A stretch of DNA of 64,000 nucleotides from the NCBI RefSeq assembly GCF_001293775.1, contig NZ_LGLN01000064.1:25505-89504 (forward strand), given 5' to 3'. Under the pieces are notes generated by a model. It was not told the DNA's origin. It worked only from the letters and a program-made list of their open reading frames with translations, and ran no database searches. Each line of letters starts with the position of its first letter. Position 1 is the first letter of the stretch. Position numbers and translations under genes: made by a program. The stretch is from Pseudomonas syringae pv. cilantro (GTDB lineage: Bacteria > Pseudomonadota > Gammaproteobacteria > Pseudomonadales > Pseudomonadaceae). This document shows positions 24,958 to 34,470 of this stretch, one piece after another.

Positions 24958-25983
24958 TTATTGGGCCGCTTGGGTGTTGCTCGCGGCCAGCGCCGGGTTG
25001 GTCTTGACCTCTTCGATGCGGCGGATCAGATCCTTGTAAGGCGCGCCGTATTTGTCACGCACCGGCTGGGTCGCGTCGTAGAAGGCTTTCTTCTGCTCCG
25101 GTGTCAGCGTGATGAACTCCACGCCCGCAGCCTTGAGTTTGGTCTCGGCTTCGGCTGACGACTTGTCCCACAGTACGCGCTCTTCCATCTGTGCTTCACG
25201 CGCGAGCTTTTTCACCAGCGCCTGTTGCTCGGGCTTGAGCTTTTCCCATGTGCTTTTCGACATCACGATCGGCTCCGGCAGGATCAAGTGCTCGGTGATC
25301 GTGAAGAACTTGGCGTTCTGGTAGTGATTGTGCTGGAGGTAGGTCGGCGGGTTGTTTTCAGCACCGTCGATCACGCCGGTCTGCAGGGCGCTGAAGATCT
25401 CGCCGGTGGCCATGGCGATGCCGTTGCCGCCCATGTCATTGATGGTGTCGATGAACACCGGGTTGCCCTGAACACGGATCTTCATGCCCTTGAGGTCCGA
25501 CATCTGCCGTACCGGCTTCTTGGTATACAGGTTGCGGGTGCCGCCATCCATCCAGGCCAGGGCGACCATGTTGAATTGCGAGTTGGTGATCTTGTCGAGA
25601 ATCTCCTGGCCGATCTCACCGTCGATGATCGTGCGCATGTGCGCCTGATCGCGGAACACGAACGGCAGGTTGAAGACGTTGACGTCTGGCACCACCGGGC
25701 CGACGATGCCGAGACTGACACGGGTCATCTGCACGGCACCGCTCTGCACCTGCTCGACGACTTCCTTCTCGGAGCCGAGCACGCCGCCTGCGTACATCTT
25801 GAAGCTGATCTCGCCCTTGGATTGCTCGTCGAGCTTCTTGCCCATGTTCTGTTCAGCCACAACCGGCGCGTAGCCTGCCGGGTGAATCTCGGCGAACTTG
25901 ATCTTGACCTCTGCCTGGGCCATGCCCGACATGCAGAAAGCCAGCGGAAGTGCTGCGATGAGGAGCTTGCGTTTGAAATCCAT
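24958..25983 (-). CDS. dctP: TRAP transporter periplasmic binding protein DctP
   Basis: A 341-residue solute receptor. The signal peptide ends in GMAQA (about residue 22). The DctP domain shows AEQNMGKKLDEQSKGEISFKM-like ligand-lobe residues, LKGMKIRVQGNPVFIDTIN (with the conserved arginine that binds the substrate carboxylate) and GEIFSALQTGVIDGAENN. It delivers an organic acid, probably galacturonate or glucuronate from context, to DctQM. The ATG at 25983 fits the signal peptide. The 68-residue upstream extension has no signal-like character and overlaps the lactonase gene. Confidence 0.92.
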   Translation of the reverse strand: MDFKRKLLIAALPLAFCMSGMAQAEVKIKFAEIHPAGYAPVVAEQNMGKKLDEQSKGEISFKMYAGGVLGSEKEVVEQVQSGAVQMTRVSLGIVGPVVPDVNVFNLPFVFRDQAHMRTIIDGEIGQEILDKITNSQFNMVALAWMDGGTRNLYTKKPVRQMSDLKGMKIRVQGNPVFIDTINDMGGNGIAMATGEIFSALQTGVIDGAENNPPTYLQHNHYQNAKFFTITEHLILPEPIVMSKSTWEKLKPEQQALVKKLAREAQMEERVLWDKSSAEAETKLKAAGVEFITLTPEQKKAFYDATQPVRDKYGAPYKDLIRRIEEVKTNPALAASNTQAAQ

Positions 25984-26039
25984 GGATATCTCCAATGTTG
26001 TTATTTTTGGTCGAGCTACGGGATTTTCGGAAGGCGCAG

Positions 26040-26924
26040 TCAGCCCTTGAACGCGGGTTCCTCCAGGCCTTTGACGCCAGGTCGCAAAGCGAACACGCCA
26101 CCGGCGAGCGGCTGGTCGCTGAGATCGCCGCCCGGGCGAATCGAGGTGACGAACAGGATGTCCAGGTTCGGGCCACCAAACGCACACATGGCGGGCTTTT
26201 TCACCGGCACCACCAGTGAGCGGTCAAGTTTGCCTTTGGGCGTGAAGCGGTGAATCAGCCCGGCGTCGTTGCCGCAGATCCAGTAACAGCCGTCGACATC
26301 GATTGCCGCGCCGTCGGGGCGCCCCAAGTGATGGTTCATGTCCACGAACAGGCGGCGGTCATGCGGCGTGCCGCTGTCAGTGTCGTAATCGAAGGCCCAG
26401 ATCTTTTGCACGTCGGGGTGTGAGTCAGACAGGTACATCGTGTTGCCGTCAGGGCTGAAAGCCAGGCCGTTGGGGACAATGAAGTCTTGCAGCAGCGGGT
26501 CCAGCGTCTTCTGGTTCGCGCTGTAGCGATACATCGCGCCAACCACCGCACCTGCTGCCATGTCCATCAGCATGGTGCCCGCCCAGAAACGACCTTGACG
26601 GTCGCAGCGGCCGTCATTGAAGCGCATGCCCGTGCGCAGGTGCTCGACGCTGACCAGCAGCGTGCTGATCAGGTTGCCGTCTTCACAGGGTTGCAGATGA
26701 AAAATCCCGCTCTCCATTCCGGCGATCCAGCCACCGCGGCTATCGGCGGCAATACAGGCGAGCATCTGCGGTGCTTTCCAGCTGCGCGTTGTGTTGTCTG
26801 CGCAGCTCCAGCAATGCAGTTGGCCTTGCGGAATATCCACCCAGTACAACGCCTGGTCACGCACGCTCCAGACCGGGCTTTCGCCTGTGGCATTTTGTGC
26901 ATCGACGATCAGTTCGGCATCCAT
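26040..26924 (-). CDS. SMP-30/gluconolactonase-family lactonase
   Basis: A 294-residue six-bladed propeller of the SMP-30/regucalcin family. The metal ligands are visible in ATGESPVWS (Glu), RFNDGRCDRQGRFWAGTM (Asn, Asp), PNGLAFSPDG and the later RPDGAAIDVDG. These enzymes open sugar lactones. Next to udh it most likely hydrolyses the galactaro- or glucaro-lactone formed by uronate oxidation to the aldarate. It starts 42 bases after the udh stop and precedes dctP in the operon. Confidence 0.87.
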   Translation of the reverse strand: MDAELIVDAQNATGESPVWSVRDQALYWVDIPQGQLHCWSCADNTTRSWKAPQMLACIAADSRGGWIAGMESGIFHLQPCEDGNLISTLLVSVEHLRTGMRFNDGRCDRQGRFWAGTMLMDMAAGAVVGAMYRYSANQKTLDPLLQDFIVPNGLAFSPDGNTMYLSDSHPDVQKIWAFDYDTDSGTPHDRRLFVDMNHHLGRPDGAAIDVDGCYWICGNDAGLIHRFTPKGKLDRSLVVPVKKPAMCAFGGPNLDILFVTSIRPGGDLSDQPLAGGVFALRPGVKGLEEPAFKG

Positions 26925-26966
26925 GACGGTTCGTGTCTCCGGATTTCTGAAAGAAAGCAGTGATGC

Positions 26967-27794
26967 TTATTGGTCGCCGAACGGCCCCGAGGCCACGAAT
27001 GCGCCACCCTGATAAACCATCGCCGGATCATCGGCCGCCGGCTGCGGCTGGGCCTCGATCTTGGCACGGAACTGCTCTGAGCTGTCTTCGGGGGCATAGC
27101 CCAGCTTGCTGGCCAGGCTGTTGTCCCACCATACGTTTTTGTTGTCCGACATGCCGTAGACCACGGTATGACCTACATCCGGTGTGTACAGGGAGCGCTT
27201 GATGAGTTGGGTCAGGTCGCCAAAGCTCAGCCAGGTGCTCATCATTCGGCGGTTCTGCGGTTCGGGAAATGACGAGCCAATGCGGATGCTGACGGTTTCG
27301 ATGCCGTAACGATCAAAGTAGAAACTGGCCATGTCTTCGCCGTAGGACTTGGACAGGCCGTAATAACTGTCCGGACGACGCGGGGAGTGCGCGTCGATGG
27401 TTTCGTTCTGCTTGTAGAAACCGATCACATGATTGGAGCTGGCGAAGATCACGCGTTTCACGCCGTGCCGGCGAGCGGCCTCGTAGATGTGAAAAACGCC
27501 GCAGATATTGGCGCCGAGGATTTCCTCGAACGGCCGTTCCACCGACACGCCGCCGAAATGCAGAATCGCATCCACGCCTTCGACCAGTTGATGTACCGCA
27601 TGCTTGTCAGCCAGATCGCAGACCTGAACTTCTTCGGTGGCGTCGATGGCTGGGGCCATATCGGCGATGTCGGAAAGTCGCAGCACCTTCGCGTAAGGGC
27701 GCAAGGTCTCGCGTAATACTTTGCCCAGGCCACCTGCCGCGCCTGTCAGCAGGAGGCGATTGAAGGGAGTTTGCGTGGTATGAGCCGATATCAT
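26967..27794 (-). CDS. udh: Uronate dehydrogenase
   Basis: A 275-residue extended SDR enzyme that oxidises D-galacturonate or D-glucuronate to the aldarolactone with NAD+. It has the nucleotide motif LLLTGAAGGLGKVL, LHFGGVSVERPFEEI, IFASSNHVIGFY and the catalytic Tyr-x3-Lys in SYYGLSKSYGED. The sequence closely resembles the characterised P. syringae Udh as I recall it, down to the end VYQGGAFVASGPFGD. The ATG at 27794 follows AGGACTT; the longer frame to 27857 runs through the promoter. It is first in the operon udh-lactonase-dctPQM-eamA-epimerase. Confidence 0.95.
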   Translation of the reverse strand: MISAHTTQTPFNRLLLTGAAGGLGKVLRETLRPYAKVLRLSDIADMAPAIDATEEVQVCDLADKHAVHQLVEGVDAILHFGGVSVERPFEEILGANICGVFHIYEAARRHGVKRVIFASSNHVIGFYKQNETIDAHSPRRPDSYYGLSKSYGEDMASFYFDRYGIETVSIRIGSSFPEPQNRRMMSTWLSFGDLTQLIKRSLYTPDVGHTVVYGMSDNKNVWWDNSLASKLGYAPEDSSEQFRAKIEAQPQPAADDPAMVYQGGAFVASGPFGDQ

Positions 27795-27824
27795 GAGAAA
27801 AGTCCTGATTGTTATTGTTGTCAT

Positions 27825-27876
27825 CTGTTGTCGTATGACTTGCTGAATTATTTGCACCGCCTACGCGGATTGTCAA
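27825..27876 (-). promoter_or_regulatory. udh promoter with overlapping operator
   Basis: On the minus strand TTGACA (27876-27871), a 17-base spacer and AAATAA (27853-27848) form a sigma-70 promoter. Just downstream, at 27841-27825, lies the near-palindrome AAGTCATACGACAACAG, which matches 12 of 17 positions of the operator at oprD. An operator over the start site suggests a repressor, probably GntR-type, relieved by uronate. Confidence 0.7.
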
Positions 27877-27972
27877 CGCGGCCAACGTCTAATTCCGGCC
27901 TTTGCACACTTCGCAACACAGCTGGTTACAAAGGCAAAGTCTGCAGTCATCGCCAGACTTTGCCACAGGGCG

Positions 27973-29241
27973 TCAGAGCAGCGAAATCGGATAGCTGATG
28001 AACACGCGGTTCTCATCGAATTCGTTGGCACTGAAGTCGCGACGTAGTGTGGAATTGCGCCACTTGACGTTCAGGTTCTTGAAGGCGCCGCTCTGCACGG
28101 TGTAAGCCAGTTCGGACTCGCGCCCCCATTCCTTGCCGTCGGTGATGTTGCCGGTATGCACGTTATCACCGCTGATGTAACGGTTCATCATTGTCAGGCC
28201 GGGTACGCCGAGCACCACAAAGTTATAGTCATGCCGTAATTGCCAGGACTTCTCTTTGGCGTTGTCATAACTGGAGTTGTAACTGTCGTTGGCCAGCGTG
28301 CCGCCGCTGGTGCCGTTGACGCGCATCCACCCGGTATCGCCAGTGATCTTTTGCAGGCCGACATAGAAGGTACTGCCGCCATAGCGCGCGGAGAGCAATG
28401 CGTAGGCGGTCTTGTTGTCCAGATCGCCCGCCAGTTTGTTGCCGTCTTCCTTGCCGTTGAAGAAGCCGAGGTTGGCGCCGAGTGTCCAGTCGCCGATTGG
28501 CTGACTGTGCAGCAGATTGAAGAACTGTTGCTGATAGATATCCTGCAGTTCCGAGTACCAGATACCTGCCTGAGTACGTTTGTCGTTGAACACGTATTCA
28601 CCGCCGCCGAAGTTGAAGCGGTCCGAAGTGAATGCGCCGCGTCCGTTCAGCGACATGTCCTCCATGCTGGCATCGTTACGCGGGCTGTTGCCACGGAATT
28701 GCCCGCCGTACAGGGTCAGGCCGTCGATCTCTTTGGAAGTGACCTGACCGCCCTGGAAGGTTTGCGGCAGGGAGCGACCGTCATCGGAGCGCAGGATGGG
28801 CAACACCGGCATCCATTCACCGACTTTCAGTTCAGTCTTGGAAACCCGCGCCTTGCCCGCCACACCCAGACGTCCGAAATCATCGGCCGGACGCCCGTCG
28901 CCATGGATCGGCAGCAACTGGGTGCCGCCGGTGCCTTTGCCGCCATCGAGTTTGACCGAGTACAGACCCAGCACATCAACTCCGAAACCCACAACGCCCT
29001 GAGTGAACCCGGACTTGGCATCAAGAATGAAGCTTTGCGTCCACTCTTCGGCCTTGTTCTGCGGTGCCGCACTGTTCGGAAAAGCCGGATTGGTGAAGTT
29101 GCGGTTGAAGTACGCGTTACGCAGGGTGAGCGTCGCCTTGGTGTCGTCCACGAAGCCTTCGGCCATGCCGAGCATCGGGAAAACCAGCGTCATGCCGCCG
29201 ACCCCTAGCAGGATGCGCGAACGGGTGGTGTGAGATGTCAT
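27973..29241 (-). CDS. OprD-family outer-membrane porin
   Basis: A porin of about 422 residues. The signal peptide ends near GMAEG. The mature barrel starts with GFVDDTKATLTLRNAYFNRN, the OprD family N-terminus, and ends in ENRVFISYPISLL with an aromatic-containing final strand. OprD porins pass small anionic or cationic nutrients. Shared regulation with udh points to uronate entry. The ATG at 29241 follows AAGGGAGC. The frame extending to 29358 has no signal sequence and is ignored. Confidence 0.88.
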   Translation of the reverse strand: MTSHTTRSRILLGVGGMTLVFPMLGMAEGFVDDTKATLTLRNAYFNRNFTNPAFPNSAAPQNKAEEWTQSFILDAKSGFTQGVVGFGVDVLGLYSVKLDGGKGTGGTQLLPIHGDGRPADDFGRLGVAGKARVSKTELKVGEWMPVLPILRSDDGRSLPQTFQGGQVTSKEIDGLTLYGGQFRGNSPRNDASMEDMSLNGRGAFTSDRFNFGGGEYVFNDKRTQAGIWYSELQDIYQQQFFNLLHSQPIGDWTLGANLGFFNGKEDGNKLAGDLDNKTAYALLSARYGGSTFYVGLQKITGDTGWMRVNGTSGGTLANDSYNSSYDNAKEKSWQLRHDYNFVVLGVPGLTMMNRYISGDNVHTGNITDGKEWGRESELAYTVQSGAFKNLNVKWRNSTLRRDFSANEFDENRVFISYPISLL

Positions 29242-29527
29242 TATTGTTGTGCTCCCTTGTTTATCGAAAACTGTCCCCTTTTCTGGCTGTGTACTCTTTG
29301 CAGCCGACACCTTCGAGGATTGCGTGATGCCCGTTGCCAGGCAGGGTCTCGGCCGCAAGACAGCCGAATACCGCTCGCCGAACGTCAGCGAATGCTATGA
29401 ATCAGGAAGGGTGTCGAATACTGCAAGGCAGACAGCGCGGGCAAAGTCTCAATAACGATGGAGCAAGCGAGCAGGCGCGAGTCTTCATATGAACGTACCC
29501 CGATTTTGTTTTTATTGTTGGCGTTAT

Positions 29528-29579
29528 AGGTTGTCGTACAACCTTGGCGATTATTTGCAGCATGAGCGTTGTTTGTCAA
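29528..29579 (-). promoter_or_regulatory. oprD promoter with palindromic operator
   Basis: On the minus strand TTGACA (29579-29574), a 17-base spacer and AAATAA (29556-29551) are followed by the perfect palindrome AGGTTGTACGACAACCT (29544-29528). The layout is the same as at udh, including the bases between -10 and operator. The T-T-G-T/A-C-A-A halves around a 3-base centre suit a GntR/FadR-family dimer. Confidence 0.75.
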
Positions 29580-29712
29580 CGAGCGGTTAGTCGCGCTTTA
29601 CCGATTCACCTGGTTTTCGTGCGCCAAAAAGGGCGGTAAACGAATGGGAGTGAACGTAGCGGACGCGCAGGCAGTCCACCCGGTAACCCCATTCTTTTAT
29701 TGGAGCGGCCAC

Positions 29713-30477
29713 ATGAATCGGTTCACCCAGAAAGTCGTTGTCATCACAGGAGCAGGTTCCGGGATCGGCGCAGCAGCCGCCAAGCGTTTCGCGCGTGAAG
29801 GTGCAAGCGTGGTGCTGGTCGGCCGCAACCGCGAGAAACTTGCCAACGTGGCCGCGCAACTGTCAGGCGCAGAGCATTTGATCAGAGCCACCGACGTGGC
29901 TGATCTGACTGACGTGGAGGCGCTTTTCAAGGAAGTGGCTGAGCGCTTTGGTCGTCTGGATGTGCTGGTCAACAACGCGGGTGTCGTAACGTCCGGCAAA
30001 GTGACCGAACTGGGCGTGGACGACTGGAAAGCGCTGATGTCCGTGGACCTGGATGGCGTGTTCTATTGCACCCGCACCGCCATGCCAGCGCTGATCGCCA
30101 GCAAGGGCAACATCATTAATGTGTCGTCGGTGTCCGGCCTGGGCGGCGACTGGGGCATGAGTTTCTACAATGCGGCCAAGGGCGCAATCACCAATTTTAC
30201 GCGCGCGCTGGCCATGGATCATGGCGTGGACGGCGTGCGTATCAACGCAGTGTGCCCTTCACTGACCCGCAGCGAGCTGACCGAAGACATGCTGGGTGAT
30301 GAAGCGCTGATGGCCAAATTCAAGGAGCGCATCCCGCTGGGCCGCCCGGGCGAAGCTGAGGACGTTGGCGATGTTATCGCGTTTCTGGCCAGCGACGATG
30401 CGCGCTTCGTGACCGGCGTCAACCTGCCGGTGGATGGCGGCTTGTCTGCCTCCAATGGGCAGCCGCCGCAGGCTTGA
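29713..30477 (+). CDS. Short-chain dehydrogenase/reductase (SDR)
   Basis: A 254-residue classical SDR. It has the cofactor motif VVITGAGSGIGAAAAKRF, an arginine after strand 2 (VGRNREKL) suggesting NADP preference, NNAG at the core, the catalytic Ser (INVSSVSGLGG) and Tyr-x3-Lys (FYNAAKGAI), and the end VTGVNLPVDGGLSAS. The substrate is unknown. It is divergent from oprD across 471 bases that hold the oprD promoter and no other gene. It might act on sugar acids, but nothing proves it belongs to the uronate regulon. The ATG at 29713 begins the Rossmann fold at a normal distance. Confidence 0.85.
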   Translation: MNRFTQKVVVITGAGSGIGAAAAKRFAREGASVVLVGRNREKLANVAAQLSGAEHLIRATDVADLTDVEALFKEVAERFGRLDVLVNNAGVVTSGKVTELGVDDWKALMSVDLDGVFYCTRTAMPALIASKGNIINVSSVSGLGGDWGMSFYNAAKGAITNFTRALAMDHGVDGVRINAVCPSLTRSELTEDMLGDEALMAKFKERIPLGRPGEAEDVGDVIAFLASDDARFVTGVNLPVDGGLSASNGQPPQA

Positions 30478-30518
30478 TGTTCGGCAGCACGCCTCATTGG
30501 AATGCCAGGTGGCCAGTA

Positions 30519-30929
30519 TCAAAGTACCTCGGTGCAAAATATTGCAGGCGTTACGATACGAGTTCGTTCAATGTGCCCGCGCTGCAATAGACCCGCGCGG
30601 CGATCACCAGTGACGAGATAGTCTGCATTACCTGCGAGCGCCATGGCCAATAGAAACGAGTCGTCCGGATCGTCGGCCTCGTCCTCAATGGTCAGGCGCT
30701 CTAATACCAAAGCGCGCTGCGGGTTGTTGATCATGGCACCCACTTTGGCGGGTTTGAGGATTGCCTGTAGCTTGGGGTAGCGGCTCGCACGTCGAATTTC
30801 CTCAAGTTGCATTCGCGACGTTACGACTTCGAAGCGAGCGCTGCGCCAGGCACGGTAGATGGTATCGGGTGCACCGTGTGGGGAGATCAGTGCGCTGAAC
30901 AAGATATTGGTATCCAACACGACCCGCAT
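30519..30929 (-). CDS. PIN-domain toxin (COG1569 type)
   Basis: A 136-residue PIN-family ribonuclease with the acidic residues in MRVVLDTNILFSAL (Asp6), MQLEEIRRAS (Glu), DPDDSFLLAMALAG (Asp) and YLVTGDRRAG (Asp). All four expected carboxylates are present, so the toxin may be active, unlike the VapC remnant at 19.8 kb. Its ATG overlaps the stop of the antitoxin gene as TGATG. Confidence 0.8.
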   Translation of the reverse strand: MRVVLDTNILFSALISPHGAPDTIYRAWRSARFEVVTSRMQLEEIRRASRYPKLQAILKPAKVGAMINNPQRALVLERLTIEDEADDPDDSFLLAMALAGNADYLVTGDRRAGLLQRGHIERTRIVTPAIFCTEVL

Positions 30930-31168
30930 CAGCGCTTGTTTGTCCAGTCGAGCGCTTCATCAATCGCTCCAGCAATTTCCGCTTCACTTAGATTGGCGTT
31001 GGCGGTTTTCGCCTGTTCAGCACTGAGTTCCAGGATGTGGGCTCGCACTGCTTCTTCTATGAAGCGCGAAAGGTCACCTTTGCGGCCACCCCCCTGACTG
31101 GCCAGAAACATGCGGAGTGATTGGTCCGTGTCTGTGGAGACCGCGATATTCCATCGAGTGGTGTTCAT
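30929..31168 (-). CDS. Ribbon-helix-helix-type antitoxin
   Basis: A 79-residue protein beginning MNTTRWNIAVSTDTDQSLRM, a beta strand plus helices typical of ribbon-helix-helix DNA-binding proteins, then GGGRKGDLSRFIEEAVRAHI and an acidic C-terminal tail likely to bind the PIN toxin. The ATG at 31168 is chosen because the strand starts there. The longer frame adds a lysine/tyrosine-rich stretch with no support. It is the first gene of the pair. Upstream, 31169-31476 holds the presumed promoter and no gene I can support. Confidence 0.78.
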   Translation of the reverse strand: MNTTRWNIAVSTDTDQSLRMFLASQGGGRKGDLSRFIEEAVRAHILELSAEQAKTANANLSEAEIAGAIDEALDWTNKR

Positions 31169-31476
31169 TATCTTTGCCTGCGGATAGGTGTATGTGTGTT
31201 TATACACCTGTTTTTATCGCGTGGTAAATGCCCTGCGGAGACGGTGTGATGCTTGGCTACAGCTTCTGAAACTCACGCCCTCGTGTATCTGAGGACTTCA
31301 ACCACCTGTCGCTCCGACCGGCCCGATCACTCACCTGCTGCCACACTGTCCTCCTATGGACCCGGCATCAGGCCTGATTCAAGTGCATCACCCTTCACGA
31401 CAACGCAGATAAAGCCGTTGGCAGCCGTATTGCCTTGTTGCGTTAAGCCCTTAACGTTTCAGCATCGAACAGCCCC

Positions 31477-32111
31477 ATGAACCCATCGTCTGAAATCGAT
31501 ATTTCAGGCCTGAGGTGTTACGACAAAGTCGTCGATGATGTCACCTACAGTGTTCCGCGCGGTATTACCCGTGAGGCCCGGGGCGCGTGTGGATTGTGCG
31601 TGTCCGCAAGGAAGAGAGCTGGAAGGTCAATGCGCGCTTCACGGATCTGCGTTTTGGCGGTACGCGGCGTGCACTGGATGCCGCCATCATTCATCTGCTT
31701 TACAGCGGCCATGCATGGCGACGTGAAGATGTTCTGCAACTGGGCAACAACACCGTTGTGCACTGGCGCAAGCGTAGCGGGGTGGGGTTGTGTGCGGTGG
31801 CGTATGTGTCCCGCAATGAGCCGGGGCGTGGTGAGACGTTCTTTCTGGCAACCTACAAGCGGATAGCCAGCGGACGAGGGCTTGAGAAACTCCATGGCCG
31901 ACTGGTTCAGGTGCTGGAAAGCGCCCATGAGATTCAGCACGGCAAGGCAGGCATCTCTGATTCCGCACAGAACAGGATTCGCGAGGATATCCATCAGGTG
32001 CTCGGCAGTGAGGTGTTCCGGGCATTTCTACTGGCGGGCAAGCGCAAGGCTGATGAGATTGCCGTGGCTGATTATATCGAGCGGCTTCGCACACCCAGCG
32101 ATCAACACTAA
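31477..32111 (+). pseudogene. Frameshifted small protein gene, possibly AP2-like DNA-binding
   Basis: The frame from 31477 encodes MNPSSEIDISGLRCYDKVVD and continues to VPRGITREARG. The natural continuation, AWIVRVRKEESWKVNARF through FGGTRRALDAAIIHLLYSG, lies two bases out of frame to 32111. An extra GT in GCGTGTGG near 31586-31590 explains it. The segment with RGITRE, W-IVRV, NARF and FGGTRRALDAAI looks faintly like an AP2/integrase-type DNA-binding fold. The second part could be translated alone from GTG at 31587 (174 residues). Family and function are unknown. Sequencing error is possible. Confidence 0.5.
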
Positions 32112-32138
32112 GCCTGTGGTGTGACCCTCTGAAACAAT

Positions 32139-32162
32139 CAAGCCCGGTAAAAACCGGGCTTG
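32139..32162. terminator. Bidirectional intrinsic terminator
   Basis: CAAGCCCGGT (32139-32148) and ACCGGGCTTG (32153-32162) make a perfect 10-bp stem with an AAAA loop, between the convergent frameshifted gene and the chemoreceptor gene at 32180. Confidence 0.75.
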
Positions 32163-32179
32163 AAAGTATTGGCCGCCGA

Positions 32180-34102
32180 TCAGATTTTGAAGCGACTGAC
32201 CAGTGTCTGCAAATGACCACCCAGGCGCGCCAGCTCAACGCTGGACGCAGCGGTTTCTTCGCTGGCCGACGCGGTTTGCTCGGACACATCGCGCACATTG
32301 ACGATGCTGCGACTGATTTCCTCGGCCACTGCACTCTGCTGCTCGGCAGCAGCAGCGATCTGCTGGTTCATGGCCTGAATGCTGGAGACCGTCTGGGTGA
32401 TGCTGCCCAGCGATGTACCGGCCTTGCGGCTGAGTTGTACGCTGCTGACCGTCAGCTCGCGGCTGTTGAGCATGATGCTGGACACCTGACGGGTCCCGCT
32501 TTGCAGAGCCGCAACCAGTGTTTCGATCTCGACCGTCGACTGTTGGGTACGCTGCGCCAGACCGCGCACTTCATCGGCAACCACGGCAAAACCACGTCCG
32601 GCTTCCCCGGCCCGTGCAGCTTCGATCGCGGCGTTGAGGGCCAGAAGATTGGTCTGCTCGGCCACGGCCTTGATCACGTCCATGACCTTGACGATCTTGT
32701 CGCTTTCCTGCTCCAGCTGATTCATCGCGTCGGCAGAACGACCCACTTCAGTCGCCAGACGCTCGATCTGGGCGATGGCCTCACCGACCACCTTGTCGCC
32801 GTCACGTGCTTCGCGGTCAGCGTTGGAAGCGGCATGCGACGCTTGTTCGGCGTTGCGCGCCACTTCGGCTACAGTCGCCGACATTTCATGCATGGCAGTG
32901 GCCACCTGATCGGTTTCCACTTTCTGGCTGTTGACGCCTGCGCTGGTCTGTTCGGTAACAGCTGACAGCTCTTCGGCGGCGCTGGCGATTTGCACGACGC
33001 TGTCGCGAATCCCGCCGATCAAGTCGCGCAACGTGCTGCCCATGCGCTGAATGCCCTGCTGCAGCACACCCAGTTCGTCGCGACGGGTGATTGCCAGGGT
33101 CTGGGTCAGGTCGCCGGATGCAATGCGGTCGACCACGGCCATGGTTTCTTTCAACGGGCGGGTGATCTGCCGAGTGATGATCACGGCGGCGATAACGCCG
33201 AGGATCATGGCCAGCAGCGTACAGATGATCTGTGTGGTACGGGCCTGTGCGCTTTCCTGGTCGCGACGATCCAGTTGCAGTTGATACATGGCCTCACTGA
33301 TCTTGACGATGTCCTGGCCTTGCGTGGTCATTTCCTTGCGGGCCTGGGCGATCGTTGCATTGGCAACCTTGAAGTTCTGCAGGGTCGCGCGGTAGGCCTG
33401 CAACGAGGTGTCCAGCTGTTTCAACTGCTCGGCCTGAGGACCACTGAAGGTCGCTTTGAGCGTGTCCAGATCCTTGATGGCCGCATCCAGTTTCGCGACT
33501 GCCATCTGTTCTGTTTCGGGCGTGACATTGGTGGTGTAGCCACGCACTTCATAGCGCGCGAGCCGCAGGTCGTCTTTGGCCCGGGTGACGATCTCGAACT
33601 GCTCGAATCGATTGGCATCGGCCGGGTCCATGTTCTGCACGTCAGCCTGAAGCTGGTCGAACACCGCGAGGCTTTTCACCGCATGCGTGGTCAGCTCGTC
33701 GCGTGCCAGGTTGCTGGCCTTGTATCCACTGCGCATGTTGTTCAGCGATTGCTGATAATCAGCGATCACAGCAGACAGCTGCTCGAGCATTTTCACGTTC
33801 TCGGGGCTCTTGAACGAGCTCAGCAGCTTTTGCTGGTAAGCCTTGAAGCCATCCAGCGAAACCTGAACGGTTTCTGCGACTTTCTCGTCGCCGTCCGCCA
33901 CCATGTATTGCAGGCGGGTGACCCGCAGTTTGGTCAACTGTGCATTGAGCGAGGTAATGTCGCTCATCCAGTTACTGCGTTTGATCAAACCACCCATGCT
34001 GGTCCAGCCAGTGAGCGCAAGAATGGCAGTAAATACAAGTACCAGACCGAACCCGACGGCCAGCTTCATATTGACGCTGATGTTTGCAAACCAGCTATTC
34101 AT
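32180..34102 (-). CDS. Methyl-accepting chemotaxis protein with HBM-type sensor domain
   Basis: A 640-residue transmembrane chemoreceptor. Helix 1 (about 10-32) is followed by an all-helical periplasmic sensor of about 250 residues, the length of a helical bimodular (HBM) domain, as in organic-acid receptors of Pseudomonas. Then come helix 2 ([20 protein letters not shown]), HAMP and the signalling domain with [20 protein letters not shown]. It ends TLVSRFKI with no CheR-binding pentapeptide. The ATG at 34102 has CGGAG upstream; the frame to 34123 is less likely. Divergent from the dCache receptor. Confidence 0.88.
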   Translation of the reverse strand: MNSWFANISVNMKLAVGFGLVLVFTAILALTGWTSMGGLIKRSNWMSDITSLNAQLTKLRVTRLQYMVADGDEKVAETVQVSLDGFKAYQQKLLSSFKSPENVKMLEQLSAVIADYQQSLNNMRSGYKASNLARDELTTHAVKSLAVFDQLQADVQNMDPADANRFEQFEIVTRAKDDLRLARYEVRGYTTNVTPETEQMAVAKLDAAIKDLDTLKATFSGPQAEQLKQLDTSLQAYRATLQNFKVANATIAQARKEMTTQGQDIVKISEAMYQLQLDRRDQESAQARTTQIICTLLAMILGVIAAVIITRQITRPLKETMAVVDRIASGDLTQTLAITRRDELGVLQQGIQRMGSTLRDLIGGIRDSVVQIASAAEELSAVTEQTSAGVNSQKVETDQVATAMHEMSATVAEVARNAEQASHAASNADREARDGDKVVGEAIAQIERLATEVGRSADAMNQLEQESDKIVKVMDVIKAVAEQTNLLALNAAIEAARAGEAGRGFAVVADEVRGLAQRTQQSTVEIETLVAALQSGTRQVSSIMLNSRELTVSSVQLSRKAGTSLGSITQTVSSIQAMNQQIAAAAEQQSAVAEEISRSIVNVRDVSEQTASASEETAASSVELARLGGHLQTLVSRFKI

Positions 34103-34186
34103 AAAATTCTCCGGGACAGCCATTTAAAAAGTAAAGCGTTGACAGGCATGGCGTTAAAACCATTGTCAGGGCAGGGGATACAGACG

Positions 34187-34213
34187 CTATCGGCTGGCAC
34201 CCACGAAGCTGAA
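34187..34213 (-). promoter_or_regulatory. Possible sigma-28 promoter of the HBM chemoreceptor
   Basis: On the minus strand TTCAGCTT (34213-34206), 11 bases, then GCCGATAG (34194-34187) fit the FliA pattern TAAAGTTT-N11-GCCGATAA with 7/8 at -10 and 5/8 at -35. It lies 85 bases before the start codon. Confidence 0.5.
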
Positions 34214-34373
34214 ATGAAAAAGCAGATAAATTTTTAAAACGGCTGAAACGGTTGTGCGGACCTATCATTCATTGCAGGTCACCGCTATAAAGAGCTGCCG
34301 GATGCATTTGAACAGGCCATCGTTTCATGTGTATGAATCCCGATTGCCGGTTGTGCGATGCAGTAAAAGCCTT

Positions 34374-34400
34374 ACTTCAGAATGAGGTCATTGCCGATAG
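34374..34400 (+). promoter_or_regulatory. Possible sigma-28 -10 element of the dCache chemoreceptor
   Basis: GCCGATAG occurs at 34393-34400, identical to the element on the other strand and 71 bases before the ATG at 34471. The octamer 11 bases upstream (ACTTCAGA, 34374-34381) is a poor -35. The interval 34103-34470 otherwise contains no gene. Confidence 0.3.
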
Positions 34401-34470
34401 AGAATGGCGTGCTTGTTTCGTAAGTTGCTTTGGCGTGTGATCTCCTCCATTCCTATTGAGATGTTCCGTA

